64,000 nucleotides of DNA from assembly GCA_051294375.1 (NCBI GenBank), contig CM119263.1, positions 6,921,645-6,985,644 on the forward strand, written 5' to 3'. The position numbers and the translations under genes are program-made. Positions 38,466 through 49,791 of this stretch are shown here, one piece after another. Source of the DNA: Paraspadella gotoi (lineage: Eukaryota > Chaetognatha). Positions within the stretch are counted from its first letter, which is position 1. Every line of letters starts with the position of its first letter. The notes below the pieces were generated by a model. The model saw only the letters and a program-made list of their open reading frames with translations. It made no database searches and had not been told where the DNA came from.

Positions 38466-39799
38466 CTGGAAGGGGTGCGGGGGGTGGGGGAAGAGGGGGT
38501 AGGGAAGAGGTGCGGATGGGTCGGGACAAAAGGAGAGGATATAAATAGACATTGATGGATCTATTAAAAGAGGATTAGTTGAGAGCTTCTGCTTAAAGTA
38601 ATACGTAACGGATGTTGTTGTCCCTGCATAAACATACTACATAGTACTTATTCCGTAGAAATATAATTTTGACTGCGTGAGTATCACCCCTGGTGTAATT
38701 TAAATGGGCGCGCGTCTTTTCTATCGATCCTTCGCGCCGCTAGGAATAAACGAGGACAGTTTCGCCGCCATTTTGCGGATCGAAGCTTTGGTTGAGACGA
38801 CGACGAATCAGCACTCAGCAGTCGCAAAGACAAAAAGCGAACGAGTGTCTCAACAACAAACGGGCGAGAAGACGACGACGATACCAAAGCCTCTACCGAC
38901 CAGGCTGACGCCGCCGCCAACGCCGCCAACGCCGCCGACAACGCCGAGTGTCAGGAGGCAATAAATCCGTCGAGGCGCGAGTCTCCCTCGGCTGACGACA
39001 AAAGAAGGAGACGCCTCTCAATGAGAAACGAGCGGGACCAGATCGAGAAGAGAGAGAAGTGAGAGGGAGAGAGAGAGAGGGGAAGGAGAGAGAGAGGACG
39101 GACTGAAGAGAGAGAGAGAGAGAGAGAGATGAAGGAGAGAGGAGGAGAGAGAGAGAGGTTAACCATGGAAACACGACAAACAACCTGTTTCTTGGGCGAC
39201 GACGACGACGACATCCGAGGAGAAATATATGCCAAGTATTCCACATCGTAAAAAGGAAAAACCGAGAGAAAAAAAACCACACAATCCGGAGAAAAACAAA
39301 TGATAAAAAGATAAAATACGAGGGAGATGAAGAAAAAAGAATCTTTCGAGATTAAAAACAAATCGCATTCATAGATGAGATTGAAAACAGAAACGAATTC
39401 ATTCGGATGACAAGTGGAACAACGACGCCAACGATAACAACGACGGGGGACGACGATGACGACGACGACGACAGCGACGATGACGACGACGAACGACGAC
39501 TAAGCCGTCTCCATCTTGACGAGTTTTTATGGCGGATTCTCTTCCTCTTGTTTTCGCCTGGGGAACGCATTAAANNNNNNNNNNNNNNNNNNNNNNNNNA
39601 AAAGGCCGCCGCCGACACCAACCGACCAAACCACCCGCGCCAGCCTTCCGTCTCCTGGCCGTCTCCCCCCCGCTGCCTTTCGCCTGCACCGTCCACCACC
39701 GCCGCCCCGGCATGCAAAGGCCTCCTTCCCAAAGACCGAATACGCACCGCCTAGGCCTGAGCTAGTATCGTCCCATGCTCTCTCTCTCTCTCTTCTCTG

Positions 39800-39830
<31 letters not shown>

Positions 39831-39975
39831 GATCTCTCTCAATCTCTCTCTCTGCTCCTCCTCTCTCTCTCTCTCTTCTCTCTCTTCTCTCTCCGGGACA
39901 TGACCTACAACAACCGGGTTGTCGCGTTTGTTCTCGGCGCCACCGGTAACGCATCGGACGACAAACGTTTTGCCG
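38466..39975. other. Robo intron with GA and CT tracts and a 25-N gap
   Basis: It holds a GC-rich stretch at 38700-38960 with GCCGCCATTTTGCGG (YY1-like) and Thr/Pro-rich and Ala-rich open frames on opposite strands. It also holds (GA)n near 39060-39160, a CGA-rich run at 39440-39490, 25 N at 39575-39599 and (CT)n at 39777-39896. No supported exon. Confidence 0.5.
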
Positions 39976-41075
39976 TTTTTTGTCTCTAAACGAGGACCCG
40001 TCCTCCTTTTTCTTTTCTCTTCATCTTGCGCCTCTCTCTTCAACTTACCTATATTTTCCTATTTTTTCCCTACTTATAATTTCTTTTCTCTCTTTCCTTC
40101 ACTCTTATAATCCAAGCATTAGACTTGTGCCTTTCTTCTTTGTTTTATTCTTTCTTCTCTTGACGACATCCTTTTTTTCTTTTCTTTTTACTCGCGCAGT
40201 AGTCTGACTTCCTCTTTTCCTTTAATTCAATTTTTCCTCTCTTTTTCTCCACTCCTACCCATCCAAGTAGTTTGTTGGACTTCTCATTCCTTCTTTATTT
40301 CTCCCCCCCTCTTTTCTTGATCAGTTTTTTCTTTTTCTTTCTTTTCTATGAATTGTATTATCTTTTCATTTCCTATTTATCTACAGTATAGTTAGTTGTC
40401 TTCTTCTTCTTCCTCTTTTTCTTTCCTCCCTTTCGCTTTTATTTCTTCCCACCATCACTCAGTTTCTTCCCTTCTCCCTCTATCCCAGTTCTCCTCTCCT
40501 CGCCCTTCTTCTTTAGTGTTGTTGTAATCGAGTAAAACGCGGTTTTTAATGAGAGAACTTGACTAAATGGTTATCGTTAAATTTTTATTATTCAAGCTTC
40601 GGCGCCTCCACCTTTCACGACAGCAGCGAAGGCAGACGAGCGGCCTCGGGGCTTTCCAAACCAGAATGCAACATTCCCAGAAGGAAACAACTTAAAGAAT
40701 CACGAGAGACCTCGCAGGCTGAAAAGGCAAATTCGCTTTATTGTTCCTCTTTATATCACATGAATTATAGCGTACAGGAGAAGTAGGAACTTCGCTTACA
40801 TGTCATTTGCATTAGTCGTTGTTTTAACTGAAACAATTTTGTTGTAACTTCTCTTCGAATTTAGCAAAAAATAAACCGTTTTTTTCAAATGGAACTAACC
40901 AAAAAAAAAGAGGATACAATTACAATATTTTTTTTTTGTGTAGGACCTTCATCGCATTTGCCTGTGATGGTAATTAATAGACATTTTCTTATGCTCGAAT
41001 TAAAACCACAGATTGAAAACTCTCTCTTAAAAAATGATTTTTTTTAACCGGAACACAAAAATACGATGCTTCTGA

Positions 41076-42360
41076 CAGAGTCCGATAACCGTTAATTTTT
41101 TATGAAATTCGCTTTTACCGTTAAACCTAACATTTTTAACGGTTAAAACCGTTAAGATGCGTTATTAATTTTATAATTTAACTTTAAATTTAAAATATTT
41201 AAGATTTTAAAACAAATCTTAAAGTAATTAATGGTATTTTCTCTTTAACTCTGGCTCTTGAATGCGGCTTGATAAGACTTGAAACAGAGTCAAACATTTG
41301 TCTGTTTTTATGTCAAATAAAATTTGTTATTGTAACAAACAATATATTTTGCCTAATCTCATATACACACGAAAACGAAAGGAAAACCATCAAATTCTAA
41401 ATCTCTACTTTTGCTTTCTCTTTCTCTCTTTTGCTTTCTCTTGTTCTTTCTTATCTCTTCTCTTCCTAATTATTTTTTTGTGTTGTTTTCTTACAACGCT
41501 TGTTTTCTGTTGTAGTCTTTCATAAACTTGACCAATGGTCATTGACCATATAATTAAATATGATTTTAATTTATTGATAGACTTGTGTTGATTTATCGAT
41601 TGATTCAAAATTTTATGATTAATAAATATATTTTTCAGTTTAATTAAAAGTACTATAATCATCATTATTCTTTTTTATATGTCTTTTTTTGAAGATTCGT
41701 TCCTTCTATTATTAATTTTTAAATTTTTTAAAATATTTTTTATTTGGTTTTCCTTTATTTTCATTTTTTCATTTCATTCGGTTTTTATTTCATTTTGCTT
41801 CTTTGTAATTTTACAAGAGGATATGAAAAAGAAAGAAAATAAGTTAATAAAAGTACGAAATTATTTATTTTTTAGCCTAAATTTGAATATTATATTATTG
41901 CAATGAAGATGGCAAAAAAAAGAAAAAAGCGTTAAAAAGCAAAGGGTGCGAAAAAAAGGAGAAAAAAAGAAATGGAGGGAACAAAAAAAGGGAAAAGTGA
42001 GAATATAGAAAGAATAGGAACAGGGAGGAGATAAAATAAAGGGGAAGAAAGAATAAGAGAGATGATGGAGTTAGAAAAAAAAGTAAGAAAATACAAAGAA
42101 ACAAGCAGGGGTAAAAGTGGAGAAGAGAGAGAATCGGGTAAAAAATATGGTGTAGAAGGGGATAGGGGAATAAGATGAGAACAGAAATAAAATATAGTTT
42201 TTTTTATTAATTTTAAAGATTTCATACCAAAATGAAAAAAAATTACATTTGTAAAATTAACTGAATTTACCGTTAAAATATAAATATTAACGGATTAAGT
42301 TTAGAACATTTTTTCACCGTTAATAAACCGTTAACATTAACGCGTTTACTCGCAACTCTA
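41076..42360. mobile_element. non-autonomous hAT-type DNA element, copy 1
   Basis: The left end CAGAGTCCGATAACCGTTAA is followed by repeated ACCGTTAA/TTAACGGT motifs. The right end carries the inverse motifs and finishes CTCTA, followed by CTTTGAGA at 42361-42368. The better preserved ends in copy 2 show the inverted repeat. There is no transposase frame. Confidence 0.65.
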
Positions 42361-42812
42361 CTTTGAGACCGGACAATTCAACTTTGCTGCCTTTGTATAT
42401 AGATTCATCTAAGGAACTAAAATTCGGACGAATAAAAAAAATATTGAAGGCTACAAACTGATCGTACTCATATTGGTTTCTTGCTAATGTAATTTTGAAT
42501 TTTCGTAAAAGAGAAGGCTTTGGAAAAGCTTGCTTTTACGTCGATTTTGTTATCATTACTTCATTTTAAAGATTTGATACTTAACAATTCTAACGTTTTA
42601 GGCAAACTTTTATATTTTCAATGACGTTATAAAAAAATACTTGTCCTTTATTAAGTGAAATTAAAATTTTTGGAATATATAGTATTTGCTAGATTAAAAA
42701 AGGAATTAACGCTATAAACGAACGATGTCCGTTCTTTTCTCGTTCCCGTTTTCTCCCACATTTACCCCACATTCTCACGCCCCCCCACATTCAACCCCCC
42801 CTCTTCCCTTAC

Positions 42813-42953
42813 CGCCCACGGGGAATCTGCCCATTCTTCCCCGCCTCACGAATGGATGTGGGCTGAGGGTCACCGCTCCACGTGACAGAGTCAACTCTAC
42901 GTCTTCGCTCGTCAACACCGGTCTGGTCCAGAGGCTCTTGCGTGAACTCGGGC
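42813..42953 (-). pseudogene. robo: frame-broken copy of the Robo Ig3-N exon
   Basis: It is clearly the same exon as 45972-46106 (CTCGTCAACACCG, GGTCACCG and GTCTTCGCTCGTC are shared), but it is 141 bases long with several added or lost bases. Acceptor and donor are still visible. It is probably a read-error copy created by the tandem misassembly. Confidence 0.85.
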
Positions 42954-44309
42954 TAGGGAAGGCCCGTCGCAGTTAGAATGAGGCGCGTTGGGCACGAAGG
43001 GGGTGGAGAGCGAAAAAGAGTTAAAAAATAAGCAGAGGAAAACAACATTAAAACCGTTTTTACAACATTTTCAAAAATATTACACCAATTTTTTTCTTCT
43101 CATTTAGCTTCAGAACATATTTTAAAATTATTTGTTCTGCATACATTTAGGCTTTTAAAATTTAGGCCTGTTATAGATTATTATTCGCGGTTTATTTGTG
43201 TTAGCAATCTCTCTCTTTGTTTTGCGGTTTTGTCTCTAAACGAGGACCCGTCCTCCTCTTTTTCTTTTCTTTCATCTTGCGCCTCTTCTTCAACTTACCT
43301 ATATTTTCCTATTTTTTTTCCCTACTATAATTTTCTTTCTCTCTTTCCTCACTCTTATAATCCAAGCATTAGACTTGTGCCTTTCTTCTTTGTTTTATTC
43401 TTTCTTCTCTTGACGACATCCTTTTTTTTCTTTCCTTTTTATCTCGGCAGTTAGTCTACTTCCTCTTTTTTTCCTTTATTCAATTTTTTCCTCTCTTTTC
43501 TCACTCCTACCATCCAAGTAGTTTGTCTGGACTTTCTCATTCCTCTTTATCTTCCCCCCCCTCTTTCCTGATAGTTTTTTTTCTTTTTCTTTCTTTTCTA
43601 TGAATGTATTATCTTTTCCATTTTCCTATTTTATCTACAGTACAGTATAGTTTGTCTTTTCTTTTCTTCTTCCTCTTTTCTTTCCTCCCTTTCCTTTTAT
43701 TTCTTCCACCATCACTCAGTTTCTTCCCTTCCTCTCTCTATCCCATTCTCCTCTCCTCGCCTCTTCTTAGTTTGTTGTATCGAGTAAAACGCGGTTTTAA
43801 TGAGAGAAACTTGACTAATGGTTATCGTAAATTTATTATTCAAGCTTCGGCGCCTCCACCTTCCGACAGCGGCGAAGGCAGACGAGCGGCCTCGGTGGCT
43901 TCCAAACAGAATGCAACATTCAGAAGGAAAAACTTAAAGAATTCACGAGAGACCTCGAGGCTGAAAAGAGAAATTCGCTTTATTGTTCCTCTTTTATCAA
44001 TGAATTATAGCGTAGCAGTAGAAGTGGGAACTTCCTTTAATGTCATTTGCATATAGTCGTGTTTTAACTGAAAAAAAATTTTTGTTTAACTTCTCTTTCG
44101 ATTTAGCAAAATAAACCGTTTTTTCAAATGGAACTAACCAAAAAAAAAGAGGATACAATTACAATAATTTTTTTTTTGGGTAGGACCTTCATCGCATTTG
44201 CCGTGATGGTAATTAATAGACATTTTCTATGGCCTCGAATTAAAACCACAATGAAATTCCTCTTAAAAAATGATTTTTTAACGGAACACCAAAATACGAT
44301 GCTTTGAGA

Positions 44310-45540
44310 CGAGAGTCCGATAACCGTTAATTTTTTATGAAATTCGCTTTACCGTTAAAACTAACATTTTTTAACGGTTAACCGTTAAGATGCGTTAATT
44401 TTATAATTTAACTTTAAATTTAAAATATTAAGATTTAAAACAAACTAAAGTAATTAATGGTTATTTTCTCTTTAACTCTGGCTCTTGAATGCGCTTGATA
44501 AGACTTGAAACAGAGTCAAAACATGTCTGTTTTTTATGTCAATAAAAATTGTTATTGTAACAAAACAAATATTTTTGCTAATCTCATAACACAACAAACG
44601 AAAGGAAAACCATCAAATTCTAATTCTATTTTGCTTTCTCTTTCTCTCTTTTGCTTTCTCTTTCTTCTCTCACTCTTCTCTTCCTAATTATTTTTTGTAG
44701 TTGTTATTTCTTAAACGCTTGTTTTCTGTTGTTAGTCTTTCATAAACTATGGACCAATGGTCATTGACCATAAATATAAATATGAATTTAATTTATTTGA
44801 TAGACTGGTTGATTTATCGATTGATCAAAATATTTATTGATTAATAAATATATTTTTCAGTTTAATTAAAAGTATAATCATCATTATCTTTTTTATATGT
44901 CTTTTTTTAAGATTCGTTCCTTCTATTATTAATTTTTAAATTTTTAAAATAATTTTTATTTGGTGTTTTTTTATTCATTTTTTCATTCATTCGTTTTATT
45001 TCATTTTGCTTCTTTGTTAATTTTAAAGAGGGAAAGAAAAAGAAAAGAAAAAGTTATAAAATAAGAGATTATTTATTTTTTAGCTAAATTGAATATATAT
45101 TATTGCATGAAAGGCAAAAAAAAGGAAAAGGTAAAAAGCAAAGGGCGAAAAAAAAGGAGAAAAAAGAAAGGGGGAAAAAAAAAAGCGGAAAAGTGAGAAA
45201 GAAAAAGAATAGGAAACAGGAGGAGATAAATAAAGGGGAAGGAAAGAAATAAGAGAGAGATGAGTTAGAAAAAAAGAAGAAAATAACAAAGAAAAAAGCA
45301 GGGGAAAAAGTGGAGAAGAGAGAGAAGGGTAAAAATATGGTGAGAAGGGATAGGGGAATAAGAGAGAACAGAAAAAAAATAGTTTTTTTTTTAATTTTAA
45401 AGATTTCATACCAAAAATGAAAAAAAATTACATTTGAAAATTAACGAATTTAACCGTTTAAAATAAATATATTAACGGTTAAGTTGAAATTATTTTCACC
45501 GTTAATAAACCGTTAACAGTTAACGGTTATCGGAACACTA
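44310..45540. mobile_element. non-autonomous hAT-type DNA element, copy 2
   Basis: The left end reads GAGAGTCCGATAACCGTTAA; the right end, on the minus strand, reads TAGTGTTCCGATAACCGTTA. The inverted repeats share TCCGATAACCGTTAA and further TTAACGG blocks. The left flank is CTTTGAGA (44302-44309); the right flank is CTTGAGA here and CTTTGAGA in copy 1. An 8-bp target duplication and a YARNG-type terminus (TAGTG, CAGAG) are characteristic of the hAT superfamily. The interior of about 1.2 kb is AT-rich and includes a purine-rich part at 45010-45370. It has no transposase, so it would depend on one supplied elsewhere. Confidence 0.75.
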
Positions 45541-45971
45541 CTTGAGACCGACAATTCCAACTTGCTGCCTTGTTATAGATTCACTAAGGAACTAAAATTT
45601 CGGAAAAAAAAATATGAAGGCTACAAACTGACGGTGACTCATATTGGTTCTTGCTTAAGTGTTATTGATTTTCGTAAAAAGAAAGGCTTGGAAAAGCTTG
45701 CTTTTACGTCGATTTTGTTATCATTACTTTCATTTTAAGATTTGATACTTAACAATTCTAACGTTTTAGGCAAACTTTTATATTTCATGACGTTATAAAA
45801 AATACTTGTCCTTTTTAAGTGAAATAAATTTTTGAATATATAGTATTTGTAGATTAAAAAAGGAATTAACGCTATAAACGAACGATGTCCGTTCTTTCTC
45901 GTTTCCCGTTTTCTCCCACAATTTACCCCACATTCCGCCCCCCCACATTCAACCCCCCCTCTTCCACTTAC

Positions 45972-46106
45972 CGCCCGACGGGGATCTGCCCTTCTTCCCG
46001 CCTCCAGATGATGGTGGGCTGAGGGTCACCGTCCACGTGACAGGCGAACTCTACGTCTTCGCTCGTCAACACCGTCTGGTCCAGAGGCTCTTGGGTGAAC
46101 TCGGGC
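45972..46106 (-). CDS. robo: Robo receptor exon, first half of Ig domain 3
   Basis: Forty-four full codons run from PEFTQEPLDQTVL through FACHVDGDPQPTIIWRREEG to IPVG. The Cys of FACHV and the Trp of IIW are the strand-B and strand-C hallmarks. The layout P.F...P.....V.....F.C...GDP.PT..WR...G..P..R is that of Robo Ig3. On the minus strand the acceptor is GCCTTCCCTAG|G and the donor is GGGCG|GTAAGT. The first base completes the Arg codon split after VLA in Ig2-C, and the trailing CG is completed by the first base of Ig3-C. This is the open copy of a duplicated exon. Confidence 0.92.
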
Positions 46107-46319
46107 CTAGGGAAGGCGTCGCAGTTAGAATGGGCGTTGGGCACGAAGGGGTGGAGAGCGAAAAAGAGTTAAAAAATAAGCAGAGAAAACAACATTTAAA
46201 ACCGTTTTTACAAACTTTCAAAAATATTACACCAATTTTTTTCTTCTCATTTAGTGCAGCACCGGCGGTAGGGGAGGCGGTTTGGATTTGCTTGTTTGAT
46301 TTAATATTTAATATGTTAT

Positions 46320-46500
46320 GCTACACAAATAAACCGCGAATAATATCTATAACAGGTTAAATTTTAAAAAGCCTAAAATGTATCGGAACAAATATTTTTA
46401 AATATGTTCTTGAGCTTAAATGATCGAAGAAAAAAAATTGGTTGTAATATTTTTGAAAGTTTGTAAAACAGGTTTTTATGACTATGTTTCGACGCATTAA
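46320..46500 (-). repeat. inverted partial copy of 43040-43210
   Basis: AAACCGCGAATAATA...AACAGG...AAAATGTAT and AAAAAATTGG read backward against 43040-43200. Together with the tandem copy this makes a third, inverted piece at the right edge of the duplication. Confidence 0.75.
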
Positions 46501-47409
46501 GGCTCCTATTTTCGCAATCTCAAACCGCTTCGGATTCCAAACTGCCGCATTAGCCACTGCGATTGGCTTCCCAAATGCGTTCAGCAAGAGCCTGGCTGCC
46601 GGGACCAGACGGCCTGGAGATGCTGACGACAAAGTCTCAGTAGACGACGTCGGCTAAGGCCGAAATGAGAGCCTTTCCACTAAAGCCAGGGACTTGACGA
46701 AGTCTGTAGTCTTTGTAGGTTTAGAAGTCCTGGCAATACTAACCAAACACATTTTAGTACAAAACTCAGCAGAATAGTATATATTTTTAAAGTGTCTTTT
46801 CTTACTTGTATTGCTTGAAGCAGATATATACAAATTAGATGAGCTCTTCGTCTCATAGAGAAGTCACCAAACCGAGCGATCAACAAAAAAATAAGATCCG
46901 GAGAGAGTATGCTGATAAGAGTCTAATAAGCTCGTGAAAAGAACTAAAAACCCAGTGACAACTTTGAGAGTGCTGAAGTGCCACGTGGATAGAATTCATC
47001 GAGAACGTTATCGAAATCTATCGAAATCACGGGCGACAATCAGAGATCAGCTGTACAGCCTTCGGAATTCCTGTAACTTAGTAGAAACAGAAGAAAGACC
47101 TAAAGATGTCGTGGGGTCGGAGTCGCGGGTGGGAGAGGCGGTAGGCATTTGTCGGGGATGTGCTCAGGACTAGGAAGAAGCAAAAAGGAGGGCAACGGGT
47201 AAAAGTAGAGAAGGGCTGGGATTTTTTGAGGGCTCGGAAGAGTATAAAGATTAGTGTAAGTTCGGTAACGACCGCGCCCGGCTATTTGGGTTTATGTCAA
47301 GTAATACCAATACCATGAGCATGTTCAGAAATAACAATCTAAAATATGGGGGGCGCGGGNNNNNNNNNNNNNNNNNNNNNNNNNCGGTGTTGCCGGTGCA
47401 GCCACTCAC
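46501..47409. other. Robo intron, unassigned coding-like stretches
   Basis: An open plus-strand frame near 46495-46656 reads AISNRFGFQTAALATAIGFP, and another at 46934-47173 reads VLKCHVDRIHRERYRNLSKS. Both have protein-like composition but no family I can name; they may be transposon remnants. A 25-N gap lies at 47360-47384. Confidence 0.3.
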
Positions 47410-47541
47410 CTCGCCAGGACGGTGAGCGTAGCGGGAAGGCTGTCGCGAGAGTCGACGACGTTGGTGCCCACGCATTGATATTTCCCGGAGTCGCTCGTCG
47501 AGGCGGCCTTGATCTCCAGGTTCCCGTCGCGGATGCGAAGT
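47410..47541 (-). CDS. robo: Robo receptor exon, second half of Ig domain 2
   Basis: Forty-three full codons: LRIRDGNLEIKAAS, then SDSGKYQCVGTNVVDSRDS, ending ATLTVLA. DSGKYQCVGTN matches the vertebrate ROBO Ig2 strand-F signature DAGKYVCVGTNMVGERES nearly residue for residue, and this is the strongest single piece of evidence for Robo. On the minus strand the acceptor is CCAACCCTCCTTCAG|A and the donor is GGCGAG|GTGAGT. One leading base completes Arg from Ig2-N; two trailing bases continue into Ig3-N. Confidence 0.95.
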
Positions 47542-47579
47542 CTGAAGGAGGGTTGGGGGATGAAGGAGGATGTCATTTT

Positions 47580-47930
47580 TATCTTAATGATCACCGTCAT
47601 CATCATCATCTCTATCTTCCTCAACATTATAAGCATCCTAATAAATGACATGATCGTCGACATCATTCTCATCTGAAACACCACCATCATTGTCAAGATG
47701 ATCATCATCATCGTCATCATTATCATCATCATCATCATGGTAATCATGATAATCATCATCATCATTTTTATCATGATCATGATGATAATCATGATTATCA
47801 TCATAATCATCATCATCATGATCATCATCATCTTGATAATCATGATAATCATCATCATTATCATAATCATCATGATCATGATAATCATAATAATCGTCAT
47901 CATCATTATGATCATAATCAAATCCATCCA
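47580..47930 (+). repeat. (ATC/CAT)n microsatellite filling the Ig2 intron
   Basis: Almost the whole intron between the two Ig2 exons is imperfect ATC and ATG repeat. It reads as Ile, Met or Asp runs depending on frame, giving a spurious long open frame that spans the intron and both exons. Confidence 0.95.
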
Positions 47931-47937
47931 AACCCAC

Positions 47938-48091
47938 CTGTCGTCCTTCTCCACCTCCAACTGCTTCCCGTCCTTGAGCCACGAGACGGTCGGGTCCGGA
48001 TATCCGCGCGGAGGTTGACATTCGAGGACGACCGTCTGACCGACGGCTGCTTTGGTGTCGCTCGGTTGGCGGACGAACTCTTCGCGGAGAA
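47938..48091 (-). CDS. robo: Robo receptor exon, first half of Ig domain 2
   Basis: Fifty full codons: LREEFVRQPSDTKAAVGQTV, then LECQPPRGYPDPTVSWLKDG, ending LEVEKDD. Vertebrate ROBO Ig2 begins LRDDFRQNPSD and contains [20 protein letters not shown], so identity is unambiguous. Slit binds mainly the first Ig domains of Robo; Ig2 adjoins that surface. On the minus strand the acceptor is TCCCTCCTCCAG|TT and the donor is GACAG|GTGGGT. Two leading bases complete a codon begun in the Ig1 exon, which was not found; the human gene has an intron in the same place. Upstream DNA is low-complexity and gap-rich. Confidence 0.95.
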
Positions 48092-48658
48092 CTGGAGGAG
48101 GGATGGGGGAGAGAGGAAAGAGAGGAAAGAGAGGAAAGAGAAGAAAGAGGAGAAAGAGAAGAAAGAGAGGGAGGGACGAAAATAGAAGAAAAATAAAAGA
48201 AAAGGAAAGAGAGAAAACAAAGGAGTCAGTCAAAGACAAGAAAAAGAGGGGAAAGGATGAAAGAGAAAAAAAAAAGGGAAAGCAGAGAGAGAAGATATGG
48301 TAAGTCATTTTTTTTTTCATAATTTAAGCGAAAAGTGAGACTACTAACGTGCTGTACCAAAAATGTACACTGTACAGCAAAGTGTAGCTAAATAATTAAA
48401 GCGGAGAAGAATGAGGTGAGTCGTAAACTATCTTTACTCACCCGATATTATTAATATTATAATTAGTATTATTTTTTCACGCAACGATCTTTCACGGCTT
48501 TTGAGAATATCCCAATTTCACCTTTTTTTGAACCCAATTCTGTTGATTCTGCTTTTAATTAAGATTTTCTTTAACTGAGTCAACATCGGATAATCATCAA
48601 TTAATTTAACACATTTTACACTATTACACTGTTTGGATAAGTACCTGTCTTTGATGAT

Positions 48659-48714
<56 letters not shown>

Positions 48715-49676
48715 CCCCTCCGCGTGCGTGCGTGTGAATGGATGGAAAAACTCATGAATACCGAGTTCGAGTGAAGATGGATGATGACGAATAAAATAGA
48801 ATCTGAATAAAAAAAGGATTGGAATTTCATGAATAGTTTTTTTTTTCTTTTTCTTTTCTTCTTCTTCGTTTTCTTCTTTTTATTTCTCTTTTCTTTCTTT
48901 TTTTCTTTCGTCTCCTTTCGGGTGACGTTTCTAGAGATTGAATCGTTTCTCTTCTTCTTTTTTTTTTCATTTTTGATTTTTCATTTTTTTTTCTTTCATT
49001 AAATTATTTTTTTTTCTCTCGCGGACGCAGCGCCTCTTTTGGCGAGCGGCCAAACGCCGGGAAGGAGGCGGGGAATCATGGCCACAAACCTTTGGCTAGT
49101 TGGCACATCGGAACAACAACGACAACAATTTTTCTTGCCATCGATGGAAAATAATTTGTGGCTTCTCTTTCTATCTCGTTGGTTTTTTGTTGGTTATATA
49201 ATATATATATATATATAAAAATATCGAGTTTCAGTTCAAAATTAAAAACATTAATTAATTTTTCTTCAATTTTTATTCAACATTAAACCGTACAAAATTT
49301 CTATTTATGTAGCTTTTTTTTCGATCTATTTACAGTATATACGTGATTTGATTGGATTTAGTTAGTAAAGATATACTAGTTAATCCAAAAAGTACGTATT
49401 TTATAACAAATCCTCTAGAAAACCTGGCAAAGAGAGAAACATTCCTTTTTGGTTTTTTATCCTTCGCTCAACGTCGGGACGAGGAGACGAAGAGACGAGG
49501 AGACGAAGAGACGAAGAGACGTGGGTGGGAAGCGAAACCAGGGGGAGGAATTAAGCGGTGAAGCGGTGGGCGGAATTCAATGTGATATTCAAATGAATCA
49601 GATTCGAAAAAAACTCGTCCTTACGAGATACGCGAGTTTCGGCCCCGGGCATTCAATTACGAAATTCCGTTCCTCT
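48092..49676. other. spacer upstream of Robo Ig2, no exon seen
   Basis: It holds a purine-rich run to 48300, (CT)n at 48663-48711, T-rich DNA to 49020, a short CG-rich patch at 49020-49090, (AT)n near 49197-49217, and GAGACGAAGAGAC repeats at 49480-49520. The Ig1 exon was sought on the minus strand and not found. Confidence 0.5.
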
Positions 49677-49791
49677 NNNNNNNNNNNNNNNNNNNNNNNN
49701 NNNNNNNNNNNNNNNNNNNNNNNNNNNNNNNNNNNNNNNNNNNNNNNNNNNNNNNNNNNNNNNNNNNNNNNNNNNNNNNNNNNNNNNNNNN
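49677..49791. other. assembly gap (115 N)
   Basis: It lies next to CT-rich sequence. The missing Ig1 exon could be here if the gap size is underestimated. Confidence 0.9.

Larger units (their letters stand above)
39976..43226 (+). repeat. first copy of a 3.2-kb tandem duplication
   Basis: From TTTTTGTCTCTAAACGAGG onward, the order of sequence is repeated at 43227 to about 46255. It includes a hAT-type element and the Robo Ig3-N exon. Differences are mostly one-base indels in homopolymers. Here the exon is frame-broken. Confidence 0.9.
43227..46255 (+). repeat. second copy of the 3.2-kb tandem duplication
   Basis: It starts TTTTGTCTCTAAACGAGG and ends at CTTCTCATTTAG, after which the two copies diverge. 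It carries the intact Ig3-N exon and the better hAT ends, so this copy is the better one for those features. Confidence 0.9.

Noticed and set aside
38704-38964. An 86-codon frame rich in Thr and Pro
   Set aside because: It ends in an ACGCCGCCA repeat, and the opposite strand gives an equally long Ala/Ser frame; no family match.
47580-47930. CRISPR-like array
   Set aside because: It is a trinucleotide microsatellite with no unique spacers.
47406-48320. A single 304-codon minus-strand open frame across Robo Ig2
   Set aside because: It reads through the ATC-repeat intron. Good GT-AG sites at 47937 and 47542 restore the Robo sequence exactly, so the frame is two exons plus an intron.
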